Positions 8,104-15,789 of a stretch of DNA of 64,000 nucleotides are shown here, in pieces. The DNA comes from Faecalibacterium sp. I4-3-84. GTDB lineage: Bacteria; Bacillota; Clostridia; Oscillospirales; Ruminococcaceae. Below the pieces are notes generated by a model. That model was given only the letters and a program-made list of their open reading frames with translations, was not told the origin of the DNA and searched no databases. Every line of letters starts with the position of its first letter. Position 1 is the first letter of the stretch. The stretch spans positions 1,860,001 to 1,924,000 of the forward strand of contig NZ_CP094466.1 in the NCBI RefSeq assembly GCF_023347255.1, written 5' to 3'. Both the position numbers and the translations under genes were made by a program.

Positions 8104-8199
8104 GCGCTGAAACCAGCGCAACGCTGGAGCAGGGTTTGGGGAAGGCACTCCCCAACAAGTGGCAGACCATGTGACAGAACATTTTCAAGCATTGAAAAT
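8104..8199. other. Candidate origin of transfer (oriT)
   Basis: Just upstream of mobC lie four close inverted repeats. GCGCTG/CAGCGC (8104-8119) and CCAGCG/CGCTGG (8113-8127) are mutually exclusive. TTGGGGA/TCCCCAA (8136-8155) follows, then ATTTTCAA/TTGAAAAT (8181-8199). GAAAATTT recurs at 8194, 8247 and 8281. Position, density of hairpins and absence of coding sequence fit an oriT. The nick site itself is not recognised. Confidence 0.55.
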
Positions 8200-8486
8200 T
8201 TGTGGCCACAGGTCGATACTTGCTTTCGCCCTTTCCGTGCAACACTGAAAATTTCAGAAGTCGAACCGCAATGCACGTTGAAAATTTTGCAGAACAAAAC
8301 GTGTGAAAAGGCAAAGCCTCTGCTCATGGTCACCGTTCACACCGAACGCAGTTCCTGCCCCTGTTTGTGCAGCGGCGTTGTCCGGCTCGCCCACAGAAAG
8401 CGTGAGGTCATGGCGCAGTATCTCGTTCAGACGGCTTATGTAAGATTCAAGGTACAGTATGAAGAAAGCCGGACGCAGTGCAGACA

Positions 8487-8693
8487 CTACAACCTGCTTC
8501 TTTCAAGCACAAGAATAACACTTTGCGGTTGTGCGGTCAACAACCGAAAAGAAATTTTGGTAGATTGAACAACTACATAAGATTTTATTTGTGAAAAAGA
8601 AAAATACCGCCCACGCAGCGCAGCGATGATTTTGTCGGATGAAGTAAGCGGCAAAATGAATCGGGTGTGTTGCGGGGCGGTAAAAATCTTCAT
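8487..8693 (-). CDS. Hypothetical 68-residue protein (doubtful)
   Basis: A 68-codon frame starts at an ATG preceded by GAGGATTTATTCCCC and lies about 60 bp after a promoter-like sequence at 8752-8780. The protein starts MKIFTAPQHTRFILPLTSSD and has no recognised domain. The same DNA forms a long imperfect hairpin (8606-8681), so the transcript may be structured RNA rather than mRNA. The rest of 8200-8912 shows no convincing gene. Confidence 0.25.
   Translation of the reverse strand: MKIFTAPQHTRFILPLTSSDKIIAALRGRYFSFSQIKSYVVVQSTKISFRLLTAQPQSVILVLERSRL
8606..8681. other. Long imperfect hairpin
   Basis: ACCGCCC-A-CGCA at the left end pairs with TGCGG-GGCGGT at the right. Inside, CGATgATTTTGtCG pairs with GCGGCAAAATGAATCG. 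On the minus strand the stem is followed by ATTTTTCTTTTTC, so it could be a terminator or the body of a small RNA. Confidence 0.4.
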
Positions 8694-8751
8694 GGGGAAT
8701 AAATCCTCGCCGTTCTGTACTTTTCTACAAATTCGGTGGGATTTGCGATAG

Positions 8752-8780
8752 AGGGTATCATGGATTGCAGGGCACGTCAA
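8752..8780 (-). promoter_or_regulatory. Promoter-like sequence
   Basis: TTGACG (8775-8780), 17 bp and TACCCT (8752-8757) on the minus strand. It would drive transcription through the hairpin at 8606-8681. Confidence 0.35.
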
Positions 8781-8840
8781 GATGGTTTTGCAAATTTTAT
8801 TGCAGTAAAGCAGTGATAGTAAGACTTATACAAATCAAAA

Positions 8841-8882
8841 CACCGCCCGATTCTGGTGAAGGAGAACCAGAATTGAACGGTG
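8841..8882 (-). terminator. Terminator of the polyol operon
   Basis: Nested stems CACCG/CGGTG (outer) and ATTCTGGT/ACCAGAAT (inner) are followed on the minus strand by TTTTGATTTG. It lies 30 bp past the stop of the HPr-like gene. Confidence 0.7.
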
Positions 8883-8912
8883 CAAATGGAAGAAGGAGAA
8901 AAGCGTAGAAAA

Positions 8913-9152
8913 TCAGACGATGCAATCTGGGAGCAGCGCATGGAGCTGTGTCAGCAGTTCTTCGCAGGAATCGGAATAAATCACAAGGGTAAGCGGATTG
9001 CTCAGGTCGAGACTGTAAATGCCAAGCAGGGATTTGGCATCAATGGTATATCGCCCGGAGACTAAGTCCATCTCATAGGGATATTTGGACAGCAAATCTA
9101 CAAAGTCCTTGACCTGATCGACCTGCCGCATTCTGATCTGTAATTTTGTCAT
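8913..9152 (-). CDS. HPr-like protein lacking the phosphorylatable histidine
   Basis: The 79-residue protein fits the HPr fold over its length. The segment TIDAKSLLGIYSLDL matches the region of HPr that carries regulatory Ser46 (AKS-x-MG). The N-terminal part, where HPr has the His-Ala-Arg-Pro phosphorylation motif, reads MRQVDQVKDFVDLLSK and contains no histidine. It therefore cannot relay phosphate from enzyme I. HPr paralogs with Ser46 but without His15 (Crh in Bacillus) act as carbon-catabolite cofactors, so a regulatory role in this operon is a fair inference. It is the last gene of the polyol operon, 15 bp after the fructokinase gene. Confidence 0.75.
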   Translation of the reverse strand: MTKLQIRMRQVDQVKDFVDLLSKYPYEMDLVSGRYTIDAKSLLGIYSLDLSNPLTLVIYSDSCEELLTQLHALLPDCIV

Positions 9153-9167
9153 AGGGTATCCTTTCTT

Positions 9168-10136
9168 TTACATCAGTGGGATAGAGGCAATGCAGTTCTG
9201 AATTTCCACCATGGAGGGCATTGCAGGGATTGCGCCGCCCTTTGTCGTGGTCAGACTGCCCGCTGCATTGCCGAAGCGGACGATTTCTTCAAGCTCAAAT
9301 GCGGGGAGGGTACGCAAATCCTCCGCAGCTTTTCTCCGCAGCTGGTAGTGAATTGCGCCCATGAAAGCATCGCCTGCACCCGTCGTGTCCACGGTAGGCA
9401 CATCATAGGTGGGAAGATGCCCTGCGCCCACAGCGTTCCGGTAATAAGCACCCTTTGCACCCAGCGATACCAGCACAAGAGATGGCCCCATTTCGAGCAG
9501 GGCTTGTGAGCCGCGGGCAAGGTCGCTTTCGTTTGTGATAAGCTGCATTTCTTCCTCGGAAACTTTCAGAAGATCCGCCAGCTTGACACCTTCCTGCATC
9601 TGGACAACGGCATCTGCCGGGTGCTCCCACAGAAGCGGACGGTAATTGGGGTCAAAGCTGACCAGCTTGCCCTGCTGCCGTGCATACCGCGCAGCTTCCA
9701 ACGTGGCGGTGCGGCTCGGGTCGGAGGTCAGAGAGACAGAGCCGAAATGGAAGATGGCAGCATCGTCAATCAGATTCCTGTTGACTTCTGCCGAAGTCAG
9801 CATCACATCGGCACCGGGGTTCCGGTAAAAGGTAAAGGAGCGGTCTCCCTTGCTGTCAAGCTGTACGAAGGCAAGGGTCGTGGGAATCTTTTCGTCAATC
9901 ACCAGACCGGACACATCAATGCTGCTTTCCACAAGGGTCTGGCGGAGAAAATCGCCAAATCCGTCTTTGCCGACTTTTCCGATGAATGCTGTTTTGCCGC
10001 CCAGACGGGCATTCATGGCAAGGACATTGGCGGGTGCACCGCCGGGATTCCGGGCAAACAATTCGATGCCCTGTGCATTGGTTCCGTTCGGGGTAAAGTC
10101 GATCAGGCTTTCTCCCAAAGCTACAACATCAAACAT
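9168..10136 (-). CDS. scrK: PfkB-family sugar kinase, probable fructokinase
   Basis: This 322-residue ribokinase-family enzyme has the N-terminal GGAPANVLAMNARLGG substrate motif (32-47) and the C-terminal ATP/anion-hole motif DTTGAGDAFMGAI with the catalytic Asp. Length and the GESLIDFTP start are typical of bacterial fructokinases. In this operon it would phosphorylate fructose formed by the sorbitol-type dehydrogenase to fructose 6-phosphate. Related PfkB kinases for other ketoses look similar, so the substrate is inferred from context. The start ATG lies 9 bp after the stop of the symporter gene. Confidence 0.85.
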   Translation of the reverse strand: MFDVVALGESLIDFTPNGTNAQGIELFARNPGGAPANVLAMNARLGGKTAFIGKVGKDGFGDFLRQTLVESSIDVSGLVIDEKIPTTLAFVQLDSKGDRSFTFYRNPGADVMLTSAEVNRNLIDDAAIFHFGSVSLTSDPSRTATLEAARYARQQGKLVSFDPNYRPLLWEHPADAVVQMQEGVKLADLLKVSEEEMQLITNESDLARGSQALLEMGPSLVLVSLGAKGAYYRNAVGAGHLPTYDVPTVDTTGAGDAFMGAIHYQLRRKAAEDLRTLPAFELEEIVRFGNAAGSLTTTKGGAIPAMPSMVEIQNCIASIPLM

Positions 10137-10145
10137 GGTATCACC

Positions 10146-11528
10146 TCAACCTGTTTTTTTAGCGTTCAGTTCGGACATAATCTGGTTATACGAACGCTTA
10201 CTGATTCGGTAGAAGAACAGGACAATCGCTGTTATCAGCCACAGCACACCGGGAAGCAGCGAGAATGCATAGTGCATCGCATTCTGCACGGCAGCATTCT
10301 GCACCTGATTGGGGGCAAAACTCAATGCACTCAGCACACCAGCCAGCGCAGAGGTGCCAATCGCCATGCCCAGTTTGTTCCCCAGTGAAACGAATGCGTA
10401 CTGGAAACCATCGTTGCGGACACCGGTTTTCCACTCGCCATACTCCACGCAGTCGGGAACGATGGCGTAGATGGCGGTATTGAATCCGCAGAAGAAGAAC
10501 TGGGACAGTGCAGCGAATGTATAGAACGGAATGGGAGAAGAAACTGCACTGAAGAAATAGAGCGCAATCAGGGAAACGCCGGTTCCGGCAGCGAAAAGGG
10601 AAGCGGTGTGCCCTTTGTTGCCCAGCTTTTCAAACACGAAGGGGAATGCCGCAGCACCCAGAATAGAGGGAACGATCAGGATCATCGAGTAGATGGTAAA
10701 CAGATTCTCGTTGCCTTCCACATATTTGAAGTAATAGAGCAGGTCGGCATTGCGGCCATACAGCGTCACACCGAACAGGAACTGACCCGCCAGTGCAATC
10801 AGGTAGGGCTTGTTCTGAAGTGCTGCATCCAACTGCTTTTTCAGTGAGACTTTTTTCCGCTCCGGGGGCTGGACGACCTCTTTGGTTTTGGCAAAACAGA
10901 ACCAGTGACAGAGGGTGAAGATACCGCCGTAAAGGACGGTCACCAGAAGATATCCCCGTGCTGCATTATCACCGCCAAAAGCAGAGATCAAAGGCAGGGT
11001 GATGATGTTGATGATATTGATGGCAATCATGGCACAGACGGAGCGGGAGGTGTTGATTTTCGCACGCTCCTCGATGTTCTGGGTCAGGGTGCCGCAGAGC
11101 GTACCATAAGGGATGTTCACGCAAGTATAGCCCAGAACCAGTACACAGTAAGTAATGTACATATACAGGCTCTTAGCACTGTCTGACCATGTGGGGTGCG
11201 CCCAGAACGTCAGCACGAGCACCACAGCAGTTGCCGGTGCGCCGAACAGCAGCCATGGACGGTAGCGTCCCCAGCGGGAACGGGTGCGGTCGCTCAGCGA
11301 ACCGATCACGGGGTCATTGATGGCATCCCAGAAGCGGGAGACCAGCATCAGGAGGGACACTGCCGCCATGCTGATGCCGCAGACATCGGTGTAAAAAATC
11401 ATCAAGAAGTTGCCAACGAACATCCAGCTGAAGTTGCAGCCCACATCGCCCATGCCGTAAGCGATTTTACTGATCAGAGGGACTTTGATGTTCGTATCCT
11501 GCTGTTTCGGCTCTGCTGTGTAACTCAT
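10146..11528 (-). CDS. GPH/MelB-family sugar:cation symporter
   Basis: This 460-residue membrane protein of the glycoside-pentoside-hexuronide:cation symporter family is predicted to have about 12 transmembrane helices. It shows the family landmarks IAYGMGDVGCN near the N-terminus, DAINDPVIGSLSDRTRSRWGRYRPW in the cytoplasmic loop, and a large second half starting near KKVSLKKQL. It probably imports the polyol or ketose used by the neighbouring enzymes. Family members carry diverse sugars, so the exact substrate is not visible. It lies between the VOC gene and the fructokinase gene on the same strand. Confidence 0.9.
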   Translation of the reverse strand: MSYTAEPKQQDTNIKVPLISKIAYGMGDVGCNFSWMFVGNFLMIFYTDVCGISMAAVSLLMLVSRFWDAINDPVIGSLSDRTRSRWGRYRPWLLFGAPATAVVLVLTFWAHPTWSDSAKSLYMYITYCVLVLGYTCVNIPYGTLCGTLTQNIEERAKINTSRSVCAMIAINIINIITLPLISAFGGDNAARGYLLVTVLYGGIFTLCHWFCFAKTKEVVQPPERKKVSLKKQLDAALQNKPYLIALAGQFLFGVTLYGRNADLLYYFKYVEGNENLFTIYSMILIVPSILGAAAFPFVFEKLGNKGHTASLFAAGTGVSLIALYFFSAVSSPIPFYTFAALSQFFFCGFNTAIYAIVPDCVEYGEWKTGVRNDGFQYAFVSLGNKLGMAIGTSALAGVLSALSFAPNQVQNAAVQNAMHYAFSLLPGVLWLITAIVLFFYRISKRSYNQIMSELNAKKTG

Positions 11529-11561
11529 ACGGCGCGCTCCTTTCTCCTCTTGACGCGATGC

Positions 11562-11954
11562 TTATAATTTCTGGCAGAACTCTATTCTCTCTTTATTCGG
11601 GCCTTCGACCATGAAAAAGCGAACACCGTTTTCCCAGAACGGCAGTGACTGGATGCTGGAATGCAGCAGGTGCATCCCTGCCTCTTTTGCCGCAGCAAAG
11701 GCGGCTTCGATATCGGTCGTTGCCAGAGCTACATGGTCGATTGCTCCGGCCTTTTCCGCCGCACGATGGTTTTCATAGGTTTCGATCATCAGATCGCCAA
11801 GCTGAAGAAACGCAACGCGCTCCCCGGCGGCTTTGTTCACCGTTTCCAGCGCAGAAACAAACCCCAGCTTCTTGTAAAATACAATGGTCTTGTCGAGATC
11901 ATTTGTTGGGATGCCAATGTGCGCCACACCGGTCAGAACCTGCGGAAAGCTCAT
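11562..11954 (-). CDS. VOC-superfamily (glyoxalase-like) protein
   Basis: The 130-residue protein has two beta-alpha-beta-beta-beta modules of the vicinal oxygen chelate fold. It starts GVAHIGIPTNDLDKTIVFYKKLGF, with His12, and the second module contains IDHVALATTDIEAAF. A conserved Glu lies near the end (NKERIEF). The metal-binding pattern is compatible with glyoxalase, epimerase or dioxygenase-like enzymes. Its start overlaps the dehydrogenase stop by 4 bp (ATGA), so it belongs to the polyol operon. The chemistry is unknown; an epimerase or detoxification step is possible. Confidence 0.8.
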   Translation of the reverse strand: MSFPQVLTGVAHIGIPTNDLDKTIVFYKKLGFVSALETVNKAAGERVAFLQLGDLMIETYENHRAAEKAGAIDHVALATTDIEAAFAAAKEAGMHLLHSSIQSLPFWENGVRFFMVEGPNKERIEFCQKL

Positions 11955-13012
11955 ACCTTCGTTTCCTCCGCAATCTTCACCACTGCTTTGACGATGTTGG
12001 CCTTGTCCGAAATGCTCTTGTCCATGGCATTCTGGATGTCGTCAAAGTCAAAGATGTTGGTCACAATGCCCTTCAGATTGATTTTGCCGGAAGCAACGGC
12101 ATCAATCGCCATGGGGTAAATGTGGCGATAACGGAACACGGTCTTGAAGGTCAGTTCCTTGTCCAGTGCAAGGCTCATAGGCAGGGTCATCTCGCCGGAT
12201 TTGGAGTAACCAACCAGAACGATGTTTGCGCCCTTCTGCGCCATCTCAATGGCCTGGCGGGTAGTGATTTCTGTACCAGCAGTCTCGATAACGAGGTCGC
12301 AGCCCAGACCATCGGTCAGGTCGAGAATCGTCTGGACAGCATCCTTTTCGCGGCTGTTGATCACACCGTCTGCACCCAGTTCAAGAGCCTTATCCAGACG
12401 CTTCTGCATGATATCTACAACGTAAACACGGGAAACACCCTCGGCTTTCAGCGCCATCATGGAGACCAGACCAATGCAGCCTGCACCCATGACCACCGCA
12501 GTCTGACCGGCATGAGCACCGCCCTGATTGGCGGCGTGGAAACCAACGGCCAGAGGCTCGATCAGCGCACCTTCCATGGTGCTTACGTTGTCCGGTAGCT
12601 TGAAGCAGAGGTTTGCTTCATGTGCCACATACTCCTGAAAAACACCGTCTACCGGCGGGGTAGCGAAGAACACAACATCCGGGCAGAGGTTGTATTTGCC
12701 CTCACGGCAGAACTTGCAGTGACCGCAGGTCTTGCCCGGCTCCAGCGCAACGCGGTCGCCAACTTTCAGATGCTTGACAGCACTGCCAACTTCCACGACT
12801 GTGCCGCCCGGCTCGTGGCCCAGCACGAACGGTGGCTTGACCACATAATTGCCGATCGCACCCGTTTCATAGTAGTGCATATCGCTGCCGCAGATGCCAA
12901 CGTATTCCAGCTTGACAAGAACTTCGTCCTCTTTGGGTGTGGGGATCGGGCGGGTGGTGTAGCCCATCTTGCCGATGCCGTTCATGACTGCAACTTTCAT
13001 TGTGCCTTTCAT
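11951..13012 (-). CDS. gutB: Zinc-dependent sorbitol/xylitol-type dehydrogenase
   Basis: This 353-residue medium-chain dehydrogenase would oxidise a polyol to its ketose with NAD(P). Catalytic zinc ligands are C41 ([12 protein letters not shown]), H66-E67 (LGHEPGG) and E152. Four cysteines (96, 99, 102, 110; [15 protein letters not shown]) form the structural zinc lobe. The Rossmann motif GAGCIG is at 176-181. The [13 protein letters not shown] segment is typical of sorbitol and xylitol dehydrogenases. Pairing with a fructokinase favours sorbitol as substrate, but xylitol or another polyol cannot be excluded. It is the first gene of the operon, with GGAGG seven bases upstream. Confidence 0.88.
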   Translation of the reverse strand: MKGTMKVAVMNGIGKMGYTTRPIPTPKEDEVLVKLEYVGICGSDMHYYETGAIGNYVVKPPFVLGHEPGGTVVEVGSAVKHLKVGDRVALEPGKTCGHCKFCREGKYNLCPDVVFFATPPVDGVFQEYVAHEANLCFKLPDNVSTMEGALIEPLAVGFHAANQGGAHAGQTAVVMGAGCIGLVSMMALKAEGVSRVYVVDIMQKRLDKALELGADGVINSREKDAVQTILDLTDGLGCDLVIETAGTEITTRQAIEMAQKGANIVLVGYSKSGEMTLPMSLALDKELTFKTVFRYRHIYPMAIDAVASGKINLKGIVTNIFDFDDIQNAMDKSISDKANIVKAVVKIAEETKV

Positions 13013-13040
13013 AAGATGACCTCCGTTTTTATTTGTTTAT

Positions 13041-13102
13041 TGACTTTTATAAAGTGTTTATGAATGTGACTACAAATTAACACACCGCACAACCAAAGTC
13101 AA
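13041..13102 (-). promoter_or_regulatory. Polyol operon promoter and candidate ROK operator
   Basis: On the minus strand TTGACT (13097-13102) is followed after 19 bp by TAATTT (13072-13077); the AT-rich -10 zone also allows an 18-bp register. Downstream of the predicted start lies the palindrome ACTTT-TAT-AAAGT (13041-13053), placed well for repression by the ROK protein encoded upstream. Confidence 0.5.
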
Positions 13103-13155
13103 GCCCTTTTTCGCGGATTCGGAGAACTGCACAAGGAAAAAGCGGCGGAATTGTG

Positions 13156-13189
13156 CAAAAAATCGAGGACGGCAGGTGCCGTCCTCGAT
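13156..13189 (-). terminator. Terminator of the ROK regulator gene
   Basis: A perfect 12-bp stem (ATCGAGGACGGC / GCCGTCCTCGAT, loop AGGT) is followed on the minus strand by TTTTTT. It lies 9 bp past the ROK stop and separates it from the polyol operon. Confidence 0.9.
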
Positions 13190-13197
13190 GGGAAGGT

Positions 13198-14325
13198 TTA
13201 TAGGTTCTGAATAAAGGCTTCGATATGGAGCAGAGCGGCTCCCAGCGCAGAGGCTTCCAGCCTATAGCGGCTGAACTTCAGGTAGGAACTGTCCGGCTCA
13301 AACGTATTACGCTCGACCAGCATTTCCCGGAGCGGTTCGCCAAACTCTGCCAGAAAGCCGCCAACGTAGCCGCCAACAATTACATCACAGTCGAAGGTCA
13401 TGCGCAGATTATTGACTGCTACAGCAAGGTAAGAAAGGTATTCATTCCATGCCGTTTGCAAAGCTGCATTGCCGGAGCGCAACCCGTCAAAGAATAGTGC
13501 AAGATTTCCGTCGGTCAGCTGGGAGAGGACTTTTGCAGAGCAATAGGCATCCAGACAGCCCTTTTTTCCGCAGTAGCAGGGGCGGCCATCGGGAACGAGC
13601 GTGTTGTGCCCGAACTCTCCGGCACGAAGATGGTCGCCGCCATAGAGCGCTCCACCGGTCAGAATCGCACCGCCGACACTGTTGCTCAGAGAAAGGTAGA
13701 CAAGGCTGCGGGGAGATTCGAGGTCGCGCACTTCAGCAAGTCCGGCAGCGTTCGCGTCGTTGATGAACCGGCAGGAGAATGGGATGTAACGGCTGAATTC
13801 TTCGGTAGGAACATTCCGCAGACCCAAGGCATGAGAGTAAACCAATGTCTGCCCCTCTTTGTCCAGAATACCGGGCAGCGAAATGCCGACGCCCAAGATT
13901 TTTTCGACCGGGCAGCCCTCTTTTTCAATCAGCCCCTGCACGATTCCGGCAAGCATTTCCGCATAGGTGTCCGACCGCTCATAAAGACGCTTTTTACGCT
14001 CATAGTGGAGAAGGTTACCGGACAGATCGACCAGAACTGCTCCGACATGATTCTGGGTGATCTCCAGTCCGACCGCAAGTCTGGCATTCCGCACGGGAGC
14101 AAATGCTCTCGCCTTGCGCCCACCGGTAGATTCAAAGGTGCCGACCTCCTGCACCAGTCCCATCGCTATCAGTTCTTTGACATTCTGCAATACGGTCGGC
14201 CAGCTGTTGTTGACTTTTGCCGCAAGCTCCGGCTGCGAGATTCGGTCGCAGGAAAAAATGCTGCGAATCGTTCGGATGCGGTTGATTTTTTTAACATCAC
14301 GGTTATTTGCGCCGCTGCCGGTCAT
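13198..14325 (-). CDS. ROK-family transcriptional regulator (NagC/XylR type)
   Basis: The 375-residue protein has an N-terminal winged helix-turn-helix (about 10-75: NRIRTIRSIF ... SQPELAAKVNNSWPTVLQNV) and a ROK sugar-binding domain. The ROK zinc motif is C-Y-C-GKKGC near EFGHNTLVPDGRP, and GVGISLPGILD precedes it. Such proteins repress sugar operons and are released by the sugar or sugar phosphate. It is separated from the polyol operon by a terminator and is its likely regulator. The start at 14325 has GGAGGTGAG at nine-base spacing, so the 11-residue upstream extension is rejected. Kinase activity is not expected. Confidence 0.9.
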   Translation of the reverse strand: MTGSGANNRDVKKINRIRTIRSIFSCDRISQPELAAKVNNSWPTVLQNVKELIAMGLVQEVGTFESTGGRKARAFAPVRNARLAVGLEITQNHVGAVLVDLSGNLLHYERKKRLYERSDTYAEMLAGIVQGLIEKEGCPVEKILGVGISLPGILDKEGQTLVYSHALGLRNVPTEEFSRYIPFSCRFINDANAAGLAEVRDLESPRSLVYLSLSNSVGGAILTGGALYGGDHLRAGEFGHNTLVPDGRPCYCGKKGCLDAYCSAKVLSQLTDGNLALFFDGLRSGNAALQTAWNEYLSYLAVAVNNLRMTFDCDVIVGGYVGGFLAEFGEPLREMLVERNTFEPDSSYLKFSRYRLEASALGAALLHIEAFIQNL

Positions 14326-14387
14326 GGGCTTACTCACCTCCAAGAGCAGATTCAACATTTGAAAGAAGATTTATAAAGCTCTTTCTT

Positions 14388-14416
14388 ATTATAGAGAATC
14401 TGGAAAGATTCTGCAA
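14388..14416 (-). promoter_or_regulatory. ROK gene promoter with internal palindrome
   Basis: TTGCAG (14411-14416), 17 bp and TATAAT (14388-14393) on the minus strand. The inverted repeat AGAATC-TGGAAA-GATTCT (14395-14412) fills the spacer, a typical place for an autoregulatory operator. Confidence 0.7.
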
Positions 14417-14533
14417 GGGAAACATTTACAAAAAAGCGTTAGCCGAAAAGAGCGAGTTGCTTATGGATAAGAAGCGATGCTACCAGCTTATGGCAAACCA
14501 TAGGTCGGTGGGCATCGTGTTCTTTATAGGGAC

Positions 14534-14782
14534 TTAATCTTCCAGTCTGCCATGGTCGCAGCCAAGCGACAGATAACGCTCTATCTCTCCACCCAGCACA
14601 AGCTGGGCGTACTCCAAGGGCTTATTATACAGCAGCCAGTCCAGCTCTGCCCGCTGTGCCGGGGTGCTGCCGTACTCGTCCTCCACGGCGATGCAGTCGA
14701 TGGCAAGAGTGGTGCCATCCTCGAACCGGGCTTCCACCCGGTTGGTGTCCATATTGAAGCGGCAGGAAAGCAGTTTGTTCAT
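14534..14782 (-). CDS. DUF6061-like small protein
   Basis: The 82-residue protein reads MNKLLSCRFNMDTNRVEARF, then DGTTLAIDCIAVEDEY and AELDWLLYNKPLEYAQLVL. From memory this fits the DUF6061 family found on Clostridia mobile elements. It has no membrane segment or catalytic motif. The start at 14782 follows GAGGTTCACC. It is the last gene before attR, so it may serve the element, but the function is unknown. Confidence 0.65.
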   Translation of the reverse strand: MNKLLSCRFNMDTNRVEARFEDGTTLAIDCIAVEDEYGSTPAQRAELDWLLYNKPLEYAQLVLGGEIERYLSLGCDHGRLED

Positions 14783-14882
14783 GGTGAACCTCATTTCTAT
14801 ATCAAACGGTGTCTGTTCGGATGTCCTAAACCCTGCCATAAAACCGGTGGTTGATTTGTCCATTGGGCTTTGTTTTGCCCGT

Positions 14883-14912
14883 CTGCACATTTTTGCACAC
14901 TTTTTGCACACC
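14883..14912. repeat. Candidate integrase arm-type repeat, right end
   Basis: This copy matches 1927-1956 over 30 bp with one difference and contains the TTGCACAC units. A reverse unit (GTGTGCAAA) follows about 60 bp later, toward attR. Confidence 0.5.
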
Positions 14913-15051
14913 TGAATAGCTGGATAACAGTTGCAAAGCATTACGCTGTATGCAAACAATGCGGTGTGTGCAAAGGCGTGTTTTGCGATGATGCGATAAA
15001 AATAATGCTTCTTCGAACTTTTGAAATTTGACGAATGATGCACCTTGGATT

Positions 15052-15097
15052 CTTTTAATCAGAGGGCCAGGGATTCGAGTTCCCTCGAGCGCACCAA
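15052..15097. repeat. attR core repeat (tRNA-Lys fragment)
   Basis: Identical to 1828-1873. It contains only the anticodon-to-CCA half of tRNA-Lys, so it is a remnant and not a second tRNA gene. Confidence 0.92.
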
Positions 15098-15143
15098 AAG
15101 GACGATAAATCGTTGAACTAAACGGTTTATCGTCCTTTTTTTG
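15098..15143 (+). terminator. Native tRNA-Lys terminator beyond attR
   Basis: AAGGACGATAAA-T-CGTT pairs with AACGGTTTATCGTCCTT, followed by a T run. Before insertion this hairpin would have directly followed the tRNA. Confidence 0.8.
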
Positions 15144-15211
15144 TTTTATACGGGCTTTTTGAGCTTGTACCTATGATTTTTTCAAAAATTTTAGAGGTCA
15201 GAGGTACAAAA

Positions 15212-15385
15212 ATGAAGAAGATTCAGAAGAATGCAGCCCGATTTGATAATCTAAAGCAAGATTTTTTGGACGATAAGAAGTATTCTGGCACAGCAGAAGC
15301 CACGTTGAACGGCTATCGATATGATATTACACGGTTTTTGAAGTTCCTGTCAGATGAGCAGTCAGCCGTGAATCGATGCAAGTAG
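15212..15385 (+). pseudogene. Integrase N-terminal fragment
   Basis: A 57-codon frame starts after AGAGGTACAAAA and contains TAEATLNGYRYDITRFLKFL, which looks like the SAM-like core-binding domain of a tyrosine recombinase. It stops at 15385 with no catalytic domain after it in any frame. Its position just outside attR of another tRNA-Lys element suggests debris from an earlier integration. Confidence 0.45.
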
Positions 15386-15789
15386 ATAGAACGATTGATC
15401 GATTTGTGCTAGACTTATCAATAAGAAATGGATTATCTTGCAGAGGTGCGTATCTGGATCAGGAAAAAGACTACTTATCTGGTTCGACAAAAGCAACCTA
15501 TCAGAACAAAGCGTATCTGAGCAAAAACGATCCCAATTTACATAACACACCAAAAGATGCAATCGTTTTTGGCGCAGCGGTCAATGCGGTGGTGGCCCCC
15601 TGTTTTGCCCGCGGAAAATACCGGCAGATTTTGAATGAAGCAAAGTATTATCAGGCAATTGAAAGCATCTACGATGACTTTACTGCGACAGTAGAACGCT
15701 CTGCGGCGCAGGATACAGTTTATGTTCAACAGATAAAACACCAGGATACTATTATGCTTTTCGTACTTCAGCTGGGATCTTGTTCTGGC
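15386..15789. other. AT-richer stretch without a clear gene
   Basis: An open plus-strand frame from 15376 runs through this stretch (it includes VFGAAVNAVVAPCFARGKYR and a segment ending near 15760), but I recognise no family and see no ribosome site. The base composition is clearly lower in GC than the flanking genes, in line with degraded mobile DNA. Confidence 0.4.

Larger units (their letters stand above)
1828..15097. mobile_element. Integrative and mobilizable element in tRNA-Lys
   Basis: A perfect 46-bp direct repeat (1828-1873 and 15052-15097) flanks about 13.2 kb. Int and xis lie next to the tRNA end. The backbone holds an SF3-type helicase, CHC2 zinc-finger protein, relaxase and MobC, all on the minus strand. 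There is no coupling ATPase, VirB4 or other type IV secretion gene, so transfer would depend on a helper. The cargo is a polyol catabolic operon with its own ROK regulator, plus a DUF6061 protein. One repeat half lies inside an intact tRNA gene and the other is only a tRNA fragment, as expected for tRNA-targeting tyrosine recombinases. Confidence 0.9.

Noticed and set aside
7957-8568. 203-codon plus-strand frame across the oriT region
   Set aside because: It overlaps the 5' end of mobC in antisense, covers the hairpins, and its protein has no domain.
15052-15097. Second tRNA-Lys gene
   Set aside because: Only the 3' 46 bases are present; the acceptor 5' strand and D arm are missing.
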